64,000 nucleotides of DNA from Xanthomonas prunicola. Its GTDB lineage: Bacteria; Pseudomonadota; Gammaproteobacteria; Xanthomonadales; Xanthomonadaceae. The translations under genes and the position numbers were made by a program. Of this stretch, positions 1 through 10,325 are shown piece by piece (the first letter of the stretch is position 1; each line of letters opens with the position of its first letter). The DNA lies in contig NZ_PHKV01000004.1 of the NCBI RefSeq assembly GCF_002846205.1, forward strand, positions 124,001 to 188,000, written 5' to 3'. The notes under the pieces were generated by a model that made no database searches, was not told where the DNA came from, and worked only from the letters and a program-made list of their open reading frames with translations.

Positions 1-360
1 GGCAATGCCGTGCTGCTGGCGGATGCGCCAGCAGTGCGCGCGAGGCATCAACGATCTGCAGGCGCGCAGTTCTGTGTCCTGTGCTGGCATTAATCCTCAA
101 CGCGCGCGACAGACGCGTTGAATATGACAATACGGCAAGGAATTTAGTCGGGATTTCGGCTGCATTTACACGTTGTTTTAAAACTTCGCATCCACATAGA
201 TTTCTTCTATCAGCGTGCGTTTGCTGATCATGTAGTGCGATTTATGTCACGTCGGGAGTGCGACTACGTTTGGTGCAGCCAAGCCACCAACCGGGGAGCC
301 GAATCGATGCGGCGCTGCGGTGGCGGCTCTGGTTCCCCCAGTCCCCCCGAGTCGCCCGCC
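1..360. other. Non-coding stretch upstream of the glycosyltransferase
   Basis: No convincing gene is seen. A perfect 9-bp stem with a 4-nt loop lies at 13-34 (CTGCTGGCG / CGCCAGCAG), without a T-tract. TTCGC at 185-189 is followed after exactly 15 nt by TTCTA at 205-209. This resembles a degenerate plant-inducible-promoter (PIP) box, TTCGC-N15-TTCGC, as used by HrpX in Xanthomonas, but the second half has two mismatches. Local composition between 120 and 240 is more AT-rich than the neighbouring genes. Confidence 0.4.
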
Positions 361-1068
361 ATGATCCCCCACCTTATGCACCTGACCGCTCCCACCAAGC
401 ACTTGCTCTGGGAAGAGCGCAGGATTTGCGATCGCTTGCAGCGTTTATTGCCAGGATGGACCTGTTACGTCTGGGACGATGCCGATAACTCAGAACTGAT
501 GCGGCGTGCGTTCCCCGAGTTTGCCGAGCGCTACGAGCAGATCCGCTTCGGCGTCATGAAAGCCGACATCGCCCGCTGCGCGTACATGCATGCACATGGC
601 GGCTTCTACTTCGACACCGACTACAAACTGCTGCGGCCACTGGATGGGCAGGTGCTGTCGCAGCATTGCGTGCTGCCTGTCGAGGAAGGCGCGCCGGGCC
701 ATGAAGACTTCAAGATCGGCAATGCCGTGTTTGGCTCCGAACCAGGCCATCCGTTCTGGCGCGCGTTCATCGAGCACATCTTTACAGCGCATGCGCCGGA
801 AACGCTGCAAGACCACCGCGAGATTCCGATGATTTCCGGCCCGCGTGGCCTGACGCGTTTTTACAACGCCTACGGTGGCCAGTTCTCCGACATCCTGTTC
901 CCGCCACGCGACGCCTTCCATCCGGATCGCACGTGGTTCGGGCTTGGCCACCGTGGCGGCAAGATCGCAGTGGGCTCGCACCTGTGCTGGGCATCGTGGC
1001 GCGGCAAGTCGCCGCGGCGTGCGCTGACCAATTACCTGCGCCGCAAGTTGAATGCTGTGCCGATTTGA
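361..1068 (+). CDS. Glycosyltransferase with DXD motif (Gly_transf_sug / GT32-like)
   Basis: Predicted sugar transferase that would use a nucleotide-sugar donor and a divalent metal. The diagnostic stretch is near residues 60-90: KADIARCAYMHAHGGFYFD followed by TD, which is the conserved AD-x-x-RY-x-L-x-x-x-GG-x-Y-x-D-x-D block of the capsular-polysaccharide/OCH1-like family. The reading frame is open back to a GTG at 235, but the 42 residues before ATG 361 are low-complexity (GGGSGSPSPPESP) and do not look conserved, so I place the start at 361. No Shine-Dalgarno is obvious for either start. No signal peptide or membrane segment is seen. It stands alone, with no surface-polysaccharide cluster beside it. 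A degenerate PIP-like box upstream (185-209) leaves open a role as a secreted effector, which is unproven. Confidence 0.7.
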   Translation: MIPHLMHLTAPTKHLLWEERRICDRLQRLLPGWTCYVWDDADNSELMRRAFPEFAERYEQIRFGVMKADIARCAYMHAHGGFYFDTDYKLLRPLDGQVLSQHCVLPVEEGAPGHEDFKIGNAVFGSEPGHPFWRAFIEHIFTAHAPETLQDHREIPMISGPRGLTRFYNAYGGQFSDILFPPRDAFHPDRTWFGLGHRGGKIAVGSHLCWASWRGKSPRRALTNYLRRKLNAVPI

Positions 1069-1422
1069 GTGGCAGCGTGCGCGGTCATATGGCAATCGAC
1101 CTTTGGCAGGTCGCCCAGGTCGAATCTGGGTGAGGTCATGCGCCTGCATGCTGCAGGCAATTTATGCAAGCGAAAGCTTGCATGTTCAACTGGCTTCGCA
1201 TTGCGTATTGCAGTTAGTGCGCGAAGTGAGGACGGCAATGCCGGTGGCGCATTGGTGGATGACGCTGCGTATCTCAGTTGAACGCAACCGCCCCCTTGCG
1301 ACGCCGTCGCTGGCGCCGGTCAAAATGCCAAGCTACACGGCATGTGGCTGTGTGGCAGATTCACCCTCTGCCCGGGCGGGACACCGACGGCGTATGCGCG
1401 CCGGTGTGCCATCTGGACCAGG
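1069..1422. other. Convergent intergenic region with two adjacent hairpins
   Basis: No gene is supported between the glycosyltransferase and the convergent aminotransferase. Two hairpins sit side by side: 1142-1158 (GCCTGCA, loop TGC, TGCAGGC) and 1164-1183 (ATGCAAGC, GAAA tetraloop, GCTTGCAT). Neither has a T-tract, so they may act as processing or transcription-end structures for the upstream gene. The rest holds nothing I recognise. Confidence 0.45.
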
Positions 1423-2919
1423 TCAGGCCGCCTCGGCCTGCAGCTGGCGTGGGCCTTCCTTGAGCGCACGGGCGATCAAGCCGACCAGCAGATCGAGCTC
1501 GTCTTCGTCCATCGCAAAGTGCGGGGTGAAGCGCAGCGAATTTTCGCCGCCGTGGATCACGTTGACGCCGCGATGGCGCAACCATTCTTCGGTCGAACCG
1601 GCACCGTAGCATTTGAATTGCGGTGCCAGTTCGCAGGAGAACAACAGGCCGGTGCCTTGCACCTTGGTGATCAAGCCGCCGAGGTCGGCCTGTAGCGCTT
1701 GCAGTTTGGCAATCGCCTGCGCACCGCGGAGACGAATGTTGTCGCGCACTTGCGGCGTGAACAATGCCAGCGTGGCGCAGGCGACATCGAGCGCGCGCGG
1801 GTTGGTGGTCATGGTGTTGCCGTAGGTGCCTTTGCGATACACCTGCGCGGCGTGTTCGTTCACTGCCAACACCGACAGCGGGTACTGCGCGGCGTTGAGC
1901 GCTTTGGAATAGGTTTCCAGATCCGGCGGGTCGAGCTGCTCGAAGCCCGGGTAATCCACCACCGACAGCACACCATGCGCGCGCAGCCCGGCCTGGATGG
2001 AATCGACCAGCAGCAGGCTGCCGTGGGCACGGGTGAGCGCGCGTGCAGCGGCATAGAACTCGGCCGGCAACGCCCGCCCCGGGTCGCCTTCGCCCATCAC
2101 CGGCTCCAGGAACACCGCTTCGATAAACCAGTGATTGCGCGCGGCTTCATCGAAGGCGCGTTGCAACGCGGCCACGTCATACGGCGCAATCGCGATGACG
2201 GAGTCCTCGTCGCGATAGCTGGCCAGGTACTTGGTGTAGGTCTTGCGGCTGGAATCCGAATACAGCCCCGGACGATCGGTACGGCCATGGAAGCTGCCTT
2301 TGACGACCAGTCGCTTGATGGTGGCGCCGGCATGCCGCGCGCCCGGGTCGGTGTGCAGCTTGGCATTCGTATCGACGATACGCGCGGCCAGGCCCACCGC
2401 TTCGGAGCCGGAGTTGAGACACATGAAGCGGACGAATGGGCAACCGCCGCGGCTGTGACCGATCTCGGCGCGCAGGGCGCGATCAAGCCGGCGCTGCGCC
2501 AGGCTGGGCGTCATCACGTTGGCCATCACCTGCGGGCGCGCCATGGCATCGAGCACCGCCGCCGGCGTGTGGCCGAAGCCGAGCATGCCGTAGCCGCCGG
2601 CGTCGTACAGCACGGCACCCTTGAGCGTGATCACCCACGGCCCGCGTGCGGCCAGCGCCACGTAGGGCGTCACTGCATCGTCGGCGTAGAAGTTGATGAA
2701 ACCTTCCTGCACTGCGCTGATCTGGGCGTCTTCATCCAGATCCAGCAGGTCGGCGACGTCATCACGCACCAGCGCGTATTCAGCTGCCGCCGCTGCGATG
2801 GCATGTTGCAGATCGGGGTGATTTGCGGCCAGGCGCGCGATGGCCGCGTCGTCCAGGCCTTCGGTCAGGCGGCGGCCGGCATGGGCACGCAGCGGGGCGA
2901 GCGGGGCAAGGACGGACAT
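1423..2919 (-). CDS. Class-III PLP-dependent aminotransferase
   Basis: A 498-residue fold-type I transaminase. It shows the class-III signature elements: the substrate/cofactor loop LNSGSEAVGLAARI near 170, GSFHGRT near 210, the acidic strand LLLVDSIQAGLRAHG near 305, and the presumed Schiff-base lysine in ETYSKALNAAQYPLSVL near 340. A C-terminal small domain follows. The ~75 residues before the usual class-III N-terminus (GFINFYADDAVTPYV) are an extension. ATG 2919 is preceded by a good ribosome site (AAGGAG). It is transcribed divergently from an Lrp/AsnC regulator 122 bp away, which suggests control by an amino acid. The substrate cannot be read from the sequence; lysine-, ornithine- or other omega-amino acids are possible. 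Confidence 0.85.
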   Translation of the reverse strand: MSVLAPLAPLRAHAGRRLTEGLDDAAIARLAANHPDLQHAIAAAAAEYALVRDDVADLLDLDEDAQISAVQEGFINFYADDAVTPYVALAARGPWVITLKGAVLYDAGGYGMLGFGHTPAAVLDAMARPQVMANVMTPSLAQRRLDRALRAEIGHSRGGCPFVRFMCLNSGSEAVGLAARIVDTNAKLHTDPGARHAGATIKRLVVKGSFHGRTDRPGLYSDSSRKTYTKYLASYRDEDSVIAIAPYDVAALQRAFDEAARNHWFIEAVFLEPVMGEGDPGRALPAEFYAAARALTRAHGSLLLVDSIQAGLRAHGVLSVVDYPGFEQLDPPDLETYSKALNAAQYPLSVLAVNEHAAQVYRKGTYGNTMTTNPRALDVACATLALFTPQVRDNIRLRGAQAIAKLQALQADLGGLITKVQGTGLLFSCELAPQFKCYGAGSTEEWLRHRGVNVIHGGENSLRFTPHFAMDEDELDLLVGLIARALKEGPRQLQAEAA

Positions 2920-3008
2920 GGCGCATCTCCTTCAATAGTGGCATTCGCTTTCTATTATCGGCAGAAGATCGGCGTTTGGCAGCGTGAATTTGGGCAGGAA
3001 GTGCGGTA

Positions 3009-3029
3009 TTTTCGGCGATTCGCCGAAAA
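3009..3029. promoter_or_regulatory. Palindromic operator candidate for the Lrp-family regulator
   Basis: Perfect inverted repeat, TTTTCGGCG / ATT / CGCCGAAAA, with 9-bp arms and a 3-nt centre. It ends 12 bp before the GTG start of the Lrp-like gene and lies in the divergent promoter region shared with the aminotransferase. A-T flanks around a short GC core suit an Lrp/AsnC dimer site. I infer autoregulation plus control of the aminotransferase. Confidence 0.6.
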
Positions 3030-3041
3030 GAATGCGCAATA

Positions 3042-3473
3042 GTGAAGATCACACCCTCCGACGAACGCCTGTTATCGCTGTTGCGCGAGGACGCGCGGGC
3101 CTCCACTGCCCAGATCGCCCGCCGGCTCGGGCTCTCGCGCACCACGGTGCAAAGCCGCATCGAAAAGCTCGAAAGCGACGGCGTGATCAGTGGCTACACC
3201 GTGCGCACGCATGACGACTACGAGCAGGGCCGCATCCGCGCGCACATCCTGATCACCGTGCTGCCCAAGAAGATGCCTGCCGTGGTCAAGGCGCTACGCG
3301 ATATCCCGGAAGTGCGCCTGCTGCATTCGGTCAGCGGCGCCTACGACCTGATCGCCCTGGGCGTGGTCGGCGGCGTCAATGAGATGGATGTGCTCACCGA
3401 CGCGATCGGCGCCATCGACGGTGTGGAGCGGACGACGACGTCGATCATTTTGTCGACAAAGTTTGAGCGGTGA
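3042..3473 (+). CDS. Lrp/AsnC-family transcriptional regulator
   Basis: A 143-residue regulator of typical family size. The N-terminal helix-turn-helix is clear (LLSLLREDARASTAQIARRL then GLSRTTVQSRIEKLESDGVI, residues ~6-45). The C-terminal RAM/AsnC ligand domain follows (HILITVLPKKMPAVVKAL, then VRLLHSVSGAYDLIALGVV), ending ERTTTSIILSTKFER, a standard terminus for the family. The start is a GTG, since the next methionine lies within the effector domain. It faces a class-III aminotransferase across a 122-bp gap that holds a perfect palindrome. It probably senses the substrate or product of that enzyme and controls both genes. Confidence 0.9.
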   Translation: MKITPSDERLLSLLREDARASTAQIARRLGLSRTTVQSRIEKLESDGVISGYTVRTHDDYEQGRIRAHILITVLPKKMPAVVKALRDIPEVRLLHSVSGAYDLIALGVVGGVNEMDVLTDAIGAIDGVERTTTSIILSTKFER

Positions 3474-3477
3474 GGGA

Positions 3478-3720
3478 CGGGGAATCGGGAGTAGGGAATC
3501 GGGAGCTAGCAAAGCCCTCTCCCCCCGGGCCGAGAAGGCACGGCTTGCGCGCCACTGGCGCGCGTGCCTTGGAGCGCCCGCGCCGCAAGCGCGGGCCGGG
3601 GGTTGGGGGTTGGGGTAAGGGTACGGGGCGAAGCCCATGTGGGCTCAAACTCCAATAGTGCTTCGCCCGTACCCTCATCCGGCGCTTCGCGCCACCTTCT
3701 CCCGATGGGAGAAGGATGTC
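3478..3720. repeat. Composite dispersed intergenic repeat
   Basis: This ~240-bp gap is built from repeated, foldable units. It opens with GGGAATCGGGAG-type units (3480-3505) that recur around queA/tgt. A block with nested stems follows: GGGTACGGGGCGAAGC (3619-3634) pairs with GCTTCGCCCGTACCC (3660-3674), enclosing AGCCC-ATGT-GGGCT. Small hairpins close it, including CCTTCTCCC / GGGAGAAGG near 3694-3714. The block GCCACTGGCGCG...GCGCCCGCG.CGCAAGCGCG (about 3558-3600) has a diverged copy near 44968-45015. It looks like a xanthomonad REP/MITE-like element, and nothing in it looks coding. Confidence 0.6.
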
Positions 3721-3771
3721 CCCAGCATGTCCCGCTAAACTAGCGCCCCCAAACCGCTGTACCGCCACGCC

Positions 3772-6068
<2,297 letters not shown>

Positions 6069-6199
6069 GACCGGCCGTCGGCGCCCTGGCGCGGACGGCG
6101 TGAAACCTGCGTGGCATAATTCCCGGCTGTTCCGCTCCGGCGGTACCTGAATAGCGAGCGGGCCGATGGGCGCGCTGGCACCAAACTAGGATGCACTGA

Positions 6200-6553
6200 A
6201 TGAATTTGCTCGATTTCCTGATCCCCGTCGCCCAGGCGCAAGCCGCTGGCGCCGCGCCGGCACCCGGCCCGCTGGGTGGTCTGTCCACCTTTGCGCTGCC
6301 GATCATCCTGATTGCGGTCATGTACTTCCTGATGATCCGCCCGCAGATGAAGCGTCAGAAGGAGCACAAGTCGCTGCTGGACAAGCTGGCGCGTGGCGAT
6401 GAAGTCATCACCTCCGGCGGCGTTGCCGGCGTGATCACCGACATCGGCGATAACTTCATCAGCGTGGAAGTGGCCGACAACGTGCGCATCCGCGTGCAGA
6501 AGAGCGCCGTGGGCCACGTGCTGCCGAAGGGCACGCTGAAGTCGGCCAGCTAA
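6200..6553 (+). CDS. yajC: Preprotein translocase subunit YajC
   Basis: Small accessory subunit of the SecDF-YajC complex in the inner membrane. At 117 residues it has family length. One membrane segment is visible (LSTFALPIILIAVMYFLMI, residues ~28-46), preceded by a short Ala/Pro-rich periplasmic stretch. It is followed by the family motif RPQMKRQKEHKSLLDKLARG and the cytoplasmic domain GDEVITSGGVAGVITDIGD. It lies between tgt and secD, the standard order in gammaproteobacteria. Confidence 0.96.
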   Translation: MNLLDFLIPVAQAQAAGAAPAPGPLGGLSTFALPIILIAVMYFLMIRPQMKRQKEHKSLLDKLARGDEVITSGGVAGVITDIGDNFISVEVADNVRIRVQKSAVGHVLPKGTLKSAS

Positions 6554-6739
6554 CGCGTCTTAGCCGGCTGCGCCGCTCGGGCGGGCGCAGTCGGCACGTG
6601 GAGCCGGATGCTGTCACCAGCCGGTTCTGCTGTACCGCCCGTATCCATCTGAAGACCGCTGGCGACGCTGTATCGGCCGCCTGACGTCGTTCTCACTGCT
6701 AGGCGCGTCGCCGGGATGGTGTCGTGCAGGACTGTCGCA

Positions 6740-8584
6740 ATGCTCGAATTTCCTCGCTGGAAGTACTTCCTGATCCTGCTGGTGCTGGCGGTCAGTGCGC
6801 TGTATGCGCTGCCCAACTTTTATCAGAAGGACCCGTCCGTGCAGATCACCGCCAGCCGCGGTGCTCAGCTCGACGACGCGTTGCGCAGTCGTATCGACGC
6901 CGACCTCAAGGCTGCCGGCATCACGCCCAAGGCAGTCACCAAGGAAGGCGACAGCCTGATGGTGCGGTTGCCCTCGCTGCAGGCGCAGACCCGCGCCAAT
7001 GACGTGTTGCGTCAGCAGCTGGGCGAGAACTACACCGTGGCGCTGAACCTGGCCTCCACGGTGCCGGACTGGCTGGCCAAGCTGGGCGGCCGGCCGATGG
7101 TGCTGGGTCTGGACCTGGTGGGCGGTGTGCACTTCGCCATGCAGGTCGACCAGAAAGCCGCGCTGGAAAAGCGTCTGGACGGTTTTGCCGAAGACATCCG
7201 CACCACCTTGCGCGATGCCCGCATCGCCTATCGCTCGGTGGAGCGTCGCGCCGACAACACCATCCAGGTCAGCCTAGGCGAGGGCGCCAGTGCCGATGCC
7301 GCGCGCGTGGCGCTGGCCAAGGCGCAGCCGACACTGACCTACGACGTCAGCGGCCAGAACATCGCCGTCAAGGTGCCGGAGGCCGAGCTCAAGCAGATCG
7401 CCAGCGGTGCGATCGAGCAAAACCTCACCACCTTGCGTAACCGCGTCAATGCACTGGGCGTGTCCGAGCCGACCATCCAGCGCCAGGGCGAAGACCGCAT
7501 CGTGGTCGAACTGCCGGGTTTGCAGGACACCGCCGAGGCCAAACGCCTGATCGGTGCGACCGCCTCGCTGGAATTCCGCGCCGTGGTCGACGGTAACGCC
7601 GAAGATGCCGTGCGCAGCGGCAATATCCCGCCGGAGGCCAAGGTCTATCGCCTGCGCGACAGCAATGCCCCGGTGCTGTTGAACAAGCGCGCGTTGGTGA
7701 CCGGCGACCAGATGGTCGATGCGACGGTAGGTAACGACGAAAACGGAATGCCAGCTGTGAATGTGACGCTCAATAACGTTGCAGGGCAACGCATGTTCGA
7801 CTACACCAGTGCCAACGTAGGCAAGTTGATGTCGGTGGTCTTCATCGAGCGAATCCCCACTGTGACCGTAGTTGACGGCAAGGAAATTCGAAGTGTGCGA
7901 GTTAAGGAAGAAGCACTTCCTTCGACGCGTATCGCGGGTGTATTTGGCAAGAATTTTCGTACTACCGGTTTGGAAAAGACCGAAGCCGAAAACCTGGCCA
8001 AGCTGTTGAAATCCGGCTCACTGGCCGCGCCGATGGACTTCGTCGAGGAATACGTGATCGGCCCGAGCCTGGGTGCGGAGAACGTGGAGCGCGGCGTCAC
8101 TGCAGTGGTCTACTCGTTCCTGTTTACCCTGGTGTTCTTCACCATCTATTACCGCGTGTTCGGCGCGATCACCTCAGTGGCGCTGCTGTTCAACCTGCTG
8201 ATCGTGGTGGCGGTGATGTCGCTGTTCGGTGCCACCATGACGTTGCCGGGCTTTGCTGGCCTGGCGCTATCGGTCGGTCTGTCGGTGGACGCCAACGTGC
8301 TGATCAACGAGCGTATCCGCGAAGAGTTGCGCCTGGGCGTACCGGCCAAATCGGCGATTGCGGCCGGTTACGAAAAGGCCGGCGGCACCATCCTCGACGC
8401 CAACCTCACCGGCCTGATCGTGGCGGTGGCCTTGTACGCGTTCGGTACCGGCCCGCTGAAGGGCTTCGCGCTGACCATGATGATCGGTATTTTCGCCTCG
8501 ATGTTCACGGCGATCACGGTCTCGCGTGCGTTGGCGGTGTTGATCTACGGCAGCCGCAAGAAGCTGAAGTCTGTCGCTATTTAA
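6740..8584 (+). CDS. secD: Protein translocase subunit SecD
   Basis: Proton-driven membrane component that helps pull secreted proteins across the Sec channel. The 614-residue protein has an N-terminal membrane helix (KYFLILLVLAVSALYALPNF) and a large periplasmic region with the P1 motif GLDLVGGVHFAMQVD near 123. The C-terminal five-helix bundle holds AVVYSFLFTLVFFTIYYR and the conserved GFAGLALSVGLSVDANVLINERIREE. The frame is open from 6716, but ATG 6740 (MLEFPRWKYFLI) is the family start. It is 186 bp after yajC and 88 bp before secF. Confidence 0.96.
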   Translation: MLEFPRWKYFLILLVLAVSALYALPNFYQKDPSVQITASRGAQLDDALRSRIDADLKAAGITPKAVTKEGDSLMVRLPSLQAQTRANDVLRQQLGENYTVALNLASTVPDWLAKLGGRPMVLGLDLVGGVHFAMQVDQKAALEKRLDGFAEDIRTTLRDARIAYRSVERRADNTIQVSLGEGASADAARVALAKAQPTLTYDVSGQNIAVKVPEAELKQIASGAIEQNLTTLRNRVNALGVSEPTIQRQGEDRIVVELPGLQDTAEAKRLIGATASLEFRAVVDGNAEDAVRSGNIPPEAKVYRLRDSNAPVLLNKRALVTGDQMVDATVGNDENGMPAVNVTLNNVAGQRMFDYTSANVGKLMSVVFIERIPTVTVVDGKEIRSVRVKEEALPSTRIAGVFGKNFRTTGLEKTEAENLAKLLKSGSLAAPMDFVEEYVIGPSLGAENVERGVTAVVYSFLFTLVFFTIYYRVFGAITSVALLFNLLIVVAVMSLFGATMTLPGFAGLALSVGLSVDANVLINERIREELRLGVPAKSAIAAGYEKAGGTILDANLTGLIVAVALYAFGTGPLKGFALTMMIGIFASMFTAITVSRALAVLIYGSRKKLKSVAI

Positions 8585-8651
8585 TGCGAGTCCCTCGCAA
8601 GAGCCCGTCTGTATGCGAGTCCCTCGCGAGAGCCCGCACATCCATGTGCGG
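8584..8651 (+). repeat. Short direct repeat and hairpin between secD and secF
   Basis: A 24-nt unit beginning ATGCGAGTCCCTCGC occurs at 8584-8607 and again at 8613-8636 with one difference, a period of 29. Each copy can fold on GCGAG / CTCGC. A further stem, CCGCACAT / ATGTGCGG (8634-8651), follows just before the secF ribosome site (AGGAAG). It fills most of the gap between two co-transcribed genes and could affect the secD/secF expression ratio. This effect is inferred. Confidence 0.7.
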
Positions 8652-8672
8652 ACTGCTTAGGAAGATCTTTCA

Positions 8673-9641
8673 ATGAAAATTTTTCCGCTTCATCTGATTC
8701 CGAACGACACCAAGATCGATTTCATGAGCTGGCGCAAGCCGGTGCTGATTTTGATGCTGGTGCTGGCAGTCGCCTCGGTCGGCATCATCGTCGGCAAGGG
8801 TTTCAACTACGCGCTGGAATTCACCGGCGGTACGCTGGTACAGACCTCGTTCCAGAAGACCGTGGACGTGGACCAGGTGCGCGAAAAGCTGTCCAAGGCC
8901 GGCTTCGAAAACGCCCAGGTGCAGAACGCCCGCGGCGGCAATGAAGTCATGATCCGCCTGCAGCCGCATGGCCAGAACAACAATCGCGACGATGCCGCTC
9001 GCACCGTTGCCGAAGATGTGCGCAAGGCGGTGACCAGCGATGAGAATCCGGCCACCGTGCAGCCAGGCGAATTCGTCGGCCCGCAGGTCGGCAAGGATCT
9101 GGCATTGAACGGCGTGTATGCCACGGTATTCATGCTGGTGGGCTTTTTGATCTACATCGCATTCCGCTTCGAGTGGAAGTTCGCGGTGGTCGCCAGCCTA
9201 ACCGCGTTGTTCGATTTGCTGGTCACCGTGGCCTTTGTGTCGCTGACCGGCCGCGAGTTCGACCTGACCGTGCTGGCCGGCCTGCTGTCGGTGATGGGCT
9301 TTGCGATCAACGACATCATCGTGGTGTTCGACCGTGTGCGCGAAAACTTCCGCGCACTGCGCGTGGAGCCGCTGGAAGTGCTCAACCGTTCGATCAACCA
9401 GACGCTCTCGCGTACGGTGATCACCGCGGTGATGTTCTTCCTGTCGGCACTGGCGCTGTACATCTACGGCGGCGAGTCGATGGAAGGCCTGGCCGAGACG
9501 CACATGATTGGCGCGGTGATCGTGGTGATCTCCTCGGTGATCGTAGCCGTGCCGATGCTGAGCATCGGGCCGTTCGCGGTGACCAAGCAGGATCTGCTGC
9601 CCAAGGCCAAGGACGTGGAGGCGCTGGCGCGCCGTCCCTGA
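8673..9641 (+). CDS. secF: Protein translocase subunit SecF
   Basis: Partner of SecD in the inner membrane. The 322-residue protein starts FPLHLIPNDTKIDFMSWRK and runs into the first membrane helix (PVLILMLVLAVASVGIIV). The periplasmic motif YALEFTGGTLVQTSF follows, near residues 48-62. Four or five C-terminal helices follow, with the conserved loop VMGFAINDIIVVFDRVRENFR near 210 and SINQTLSRTVITAVMFFLSALALYIYGG. It is the last gene of the tgt-yajC-secD-secF run and is followed by a strong terminator 22 bp beyond its stop. Confidence 0.96.
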   Translation: MKIFPLHLIPNDTKIDFMSWRKPVLILMLVLAVASVGIIVGKGFNYALEFTGGTLVQTSFQKTVDVDQVREKLSKAGFENAQVQNARGGNEVMIRLQPHGQNNNRDDAARTVAEDVRKAVTSDENPATVQPGEFVGPQVGKDLALNGVYATVFMLVGFLIYIAFRFEWKFAVVASLTALFDLLVTVAFVSLTGREFDLTVLAGLLSVMGFAINDIIVVFDRVRENFRALRVEPLEVLNRSINQTLSRTVITAVMFFLSALALYIYGGESMEGLAETHMIGAVIVVISSVIVAVPMLSIGPFAVTKQDLLPKAKDVEALARRP

Positions 9642-9663
9642 TGGGTTGGCAAAAGGTGTGACG

Positions 9664-9692
9664 AAAAAACCGCGCATTGCGCGGTTTTTTTT
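9664..9692 (+). terminator. Rho-independent terminator of the sec operon
   Basis: AAAAAACCGCGC / ATT / GCGCGGTTTTTT, a perfect stem with six A-U pairs at its base, followed by more T residues. It ends the queA/tgt-yajC-secD-secF transcript and marks the left edge of the accessory island. Confidence 0.93.
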
Positions 9693-10020
9693 CGTTTGTG
9701 GCGGTGGACGTCGTGACTGCATGGTTATGCGCTGTGACGCCACTACTCAATATTGTGAACGCCAGGGATTTCGTCGGACAAGTGATGCCGATCGATACGC
9801 GATAGTTCGCGGGACAGAAACACCAGCACCGCCTACGTCTGCGTCCTTGCTGGATAACACTCCAAGCATCTGCATGGCCGAGGCTGCTCTCCATCATGCT
9901 ATCCCGTGATCGCGGCCAGGATTTTTCCCATTCACAGAGTGCTAGCGATCGAAGATACTCAGTGCAACACCGCATTTCGGCGGTCCAAGAGTAGTTAGGC
10001 CGCACAAAGGAGATCCGCAG
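9693..10020. other. Island left flank with an integron core site
   Basis: No gene is supported over ~330 bp. The sequence is less GC-rich than the sec genes. At 9994-10000 the heptamer GTTAGGC fits the integron core-site consensus GTTRRRY. It lies 20 bp before the start codon of the first cassette gene, where a cassette boundary is expected. No matching inverse core site (RYYYAAC) or stem is apparent upstream, so this is either an attI-like end or half of a decayed attC. No integrase gene is in the window. Confidence 0.5.
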
Positions 10021-10260
10021 ATGCCCAAGCCCAAGTTCATGTACAACTGCGATTTGTGCGGCTCTTCGTTCCAGTTCGGGCCGCATATTTATGCTGGCAA
10101 GTTTATTCCTAGCTACCAGCTAGCCGTATGCCGCACGTGCTGGGAGAGCAACCATGACGGATGGGGTCCGATCGTAGAGGATCGATTTGCCGAGCACTTG
10201 CATAGCAAAGGGGTGCCTTTGCCAGAACGCAACAAAGACGGTTGGTACCCGCGCGAGTAA
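10021..10260 (+). CDS. Integron cassette 1: small zinc-ribbon-like protein
   Basis: A 79-residue hypothetical protein. It has CDLCGSSFQFG near residues 11-21 and CRTCWESNHDGWGP near 38-51. The two CxxC pairs are spaced as in a small zinc ribbon. The C-terminus is short and polar. It starts 20 bp after a GTTAGGC core site, with AAGGAG as ribosome site, and its stop codon is 2 bp before an attC site. It is therefore the single gene of a mobile cassette of about 320 bp. No function is assigned; a nucleic-acid or protein-binding role is only suggested by the cysteine pairs. Confidence 0.75.
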   Translation: MPKPKFMYNCDLCGSSFQFGPHIYAGKFIPSYQLAVCRTCWESNHDGWGPIVEDRFAEHLHSKGVPLPERNKDGWYPRE

Positions 10261-10262
10261 GG

Positions 10263-10321
10263 GCCTAACAATTCATTCAAGCCGTGCCGCTTCGCGGCAC
10301 TGCTTAACTCAGGCGTTAGGT
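10263..10321 (+). repeat. attC site 1 (59-base element)
   Basis: Cassette recombination site of exactly 59 bp. The inverse core GCCTAAC (10263-10269) and the core GTTAGGT (10315-10321) bracket a near-palindrome: AATTCATTCAAGCC...GCTTAACTCAGGC around the central stem GTGCCGC-TTC-GCGGCAC (10283-10299). It closely resembles the attC sites of clinical resistance cassettes such as aadA-type 59-base elements. It belongs to cassette 1, and the next gene begins just beyond its core site. Confidence 0.92.
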
Positions 10322-10325
10322 GGCT

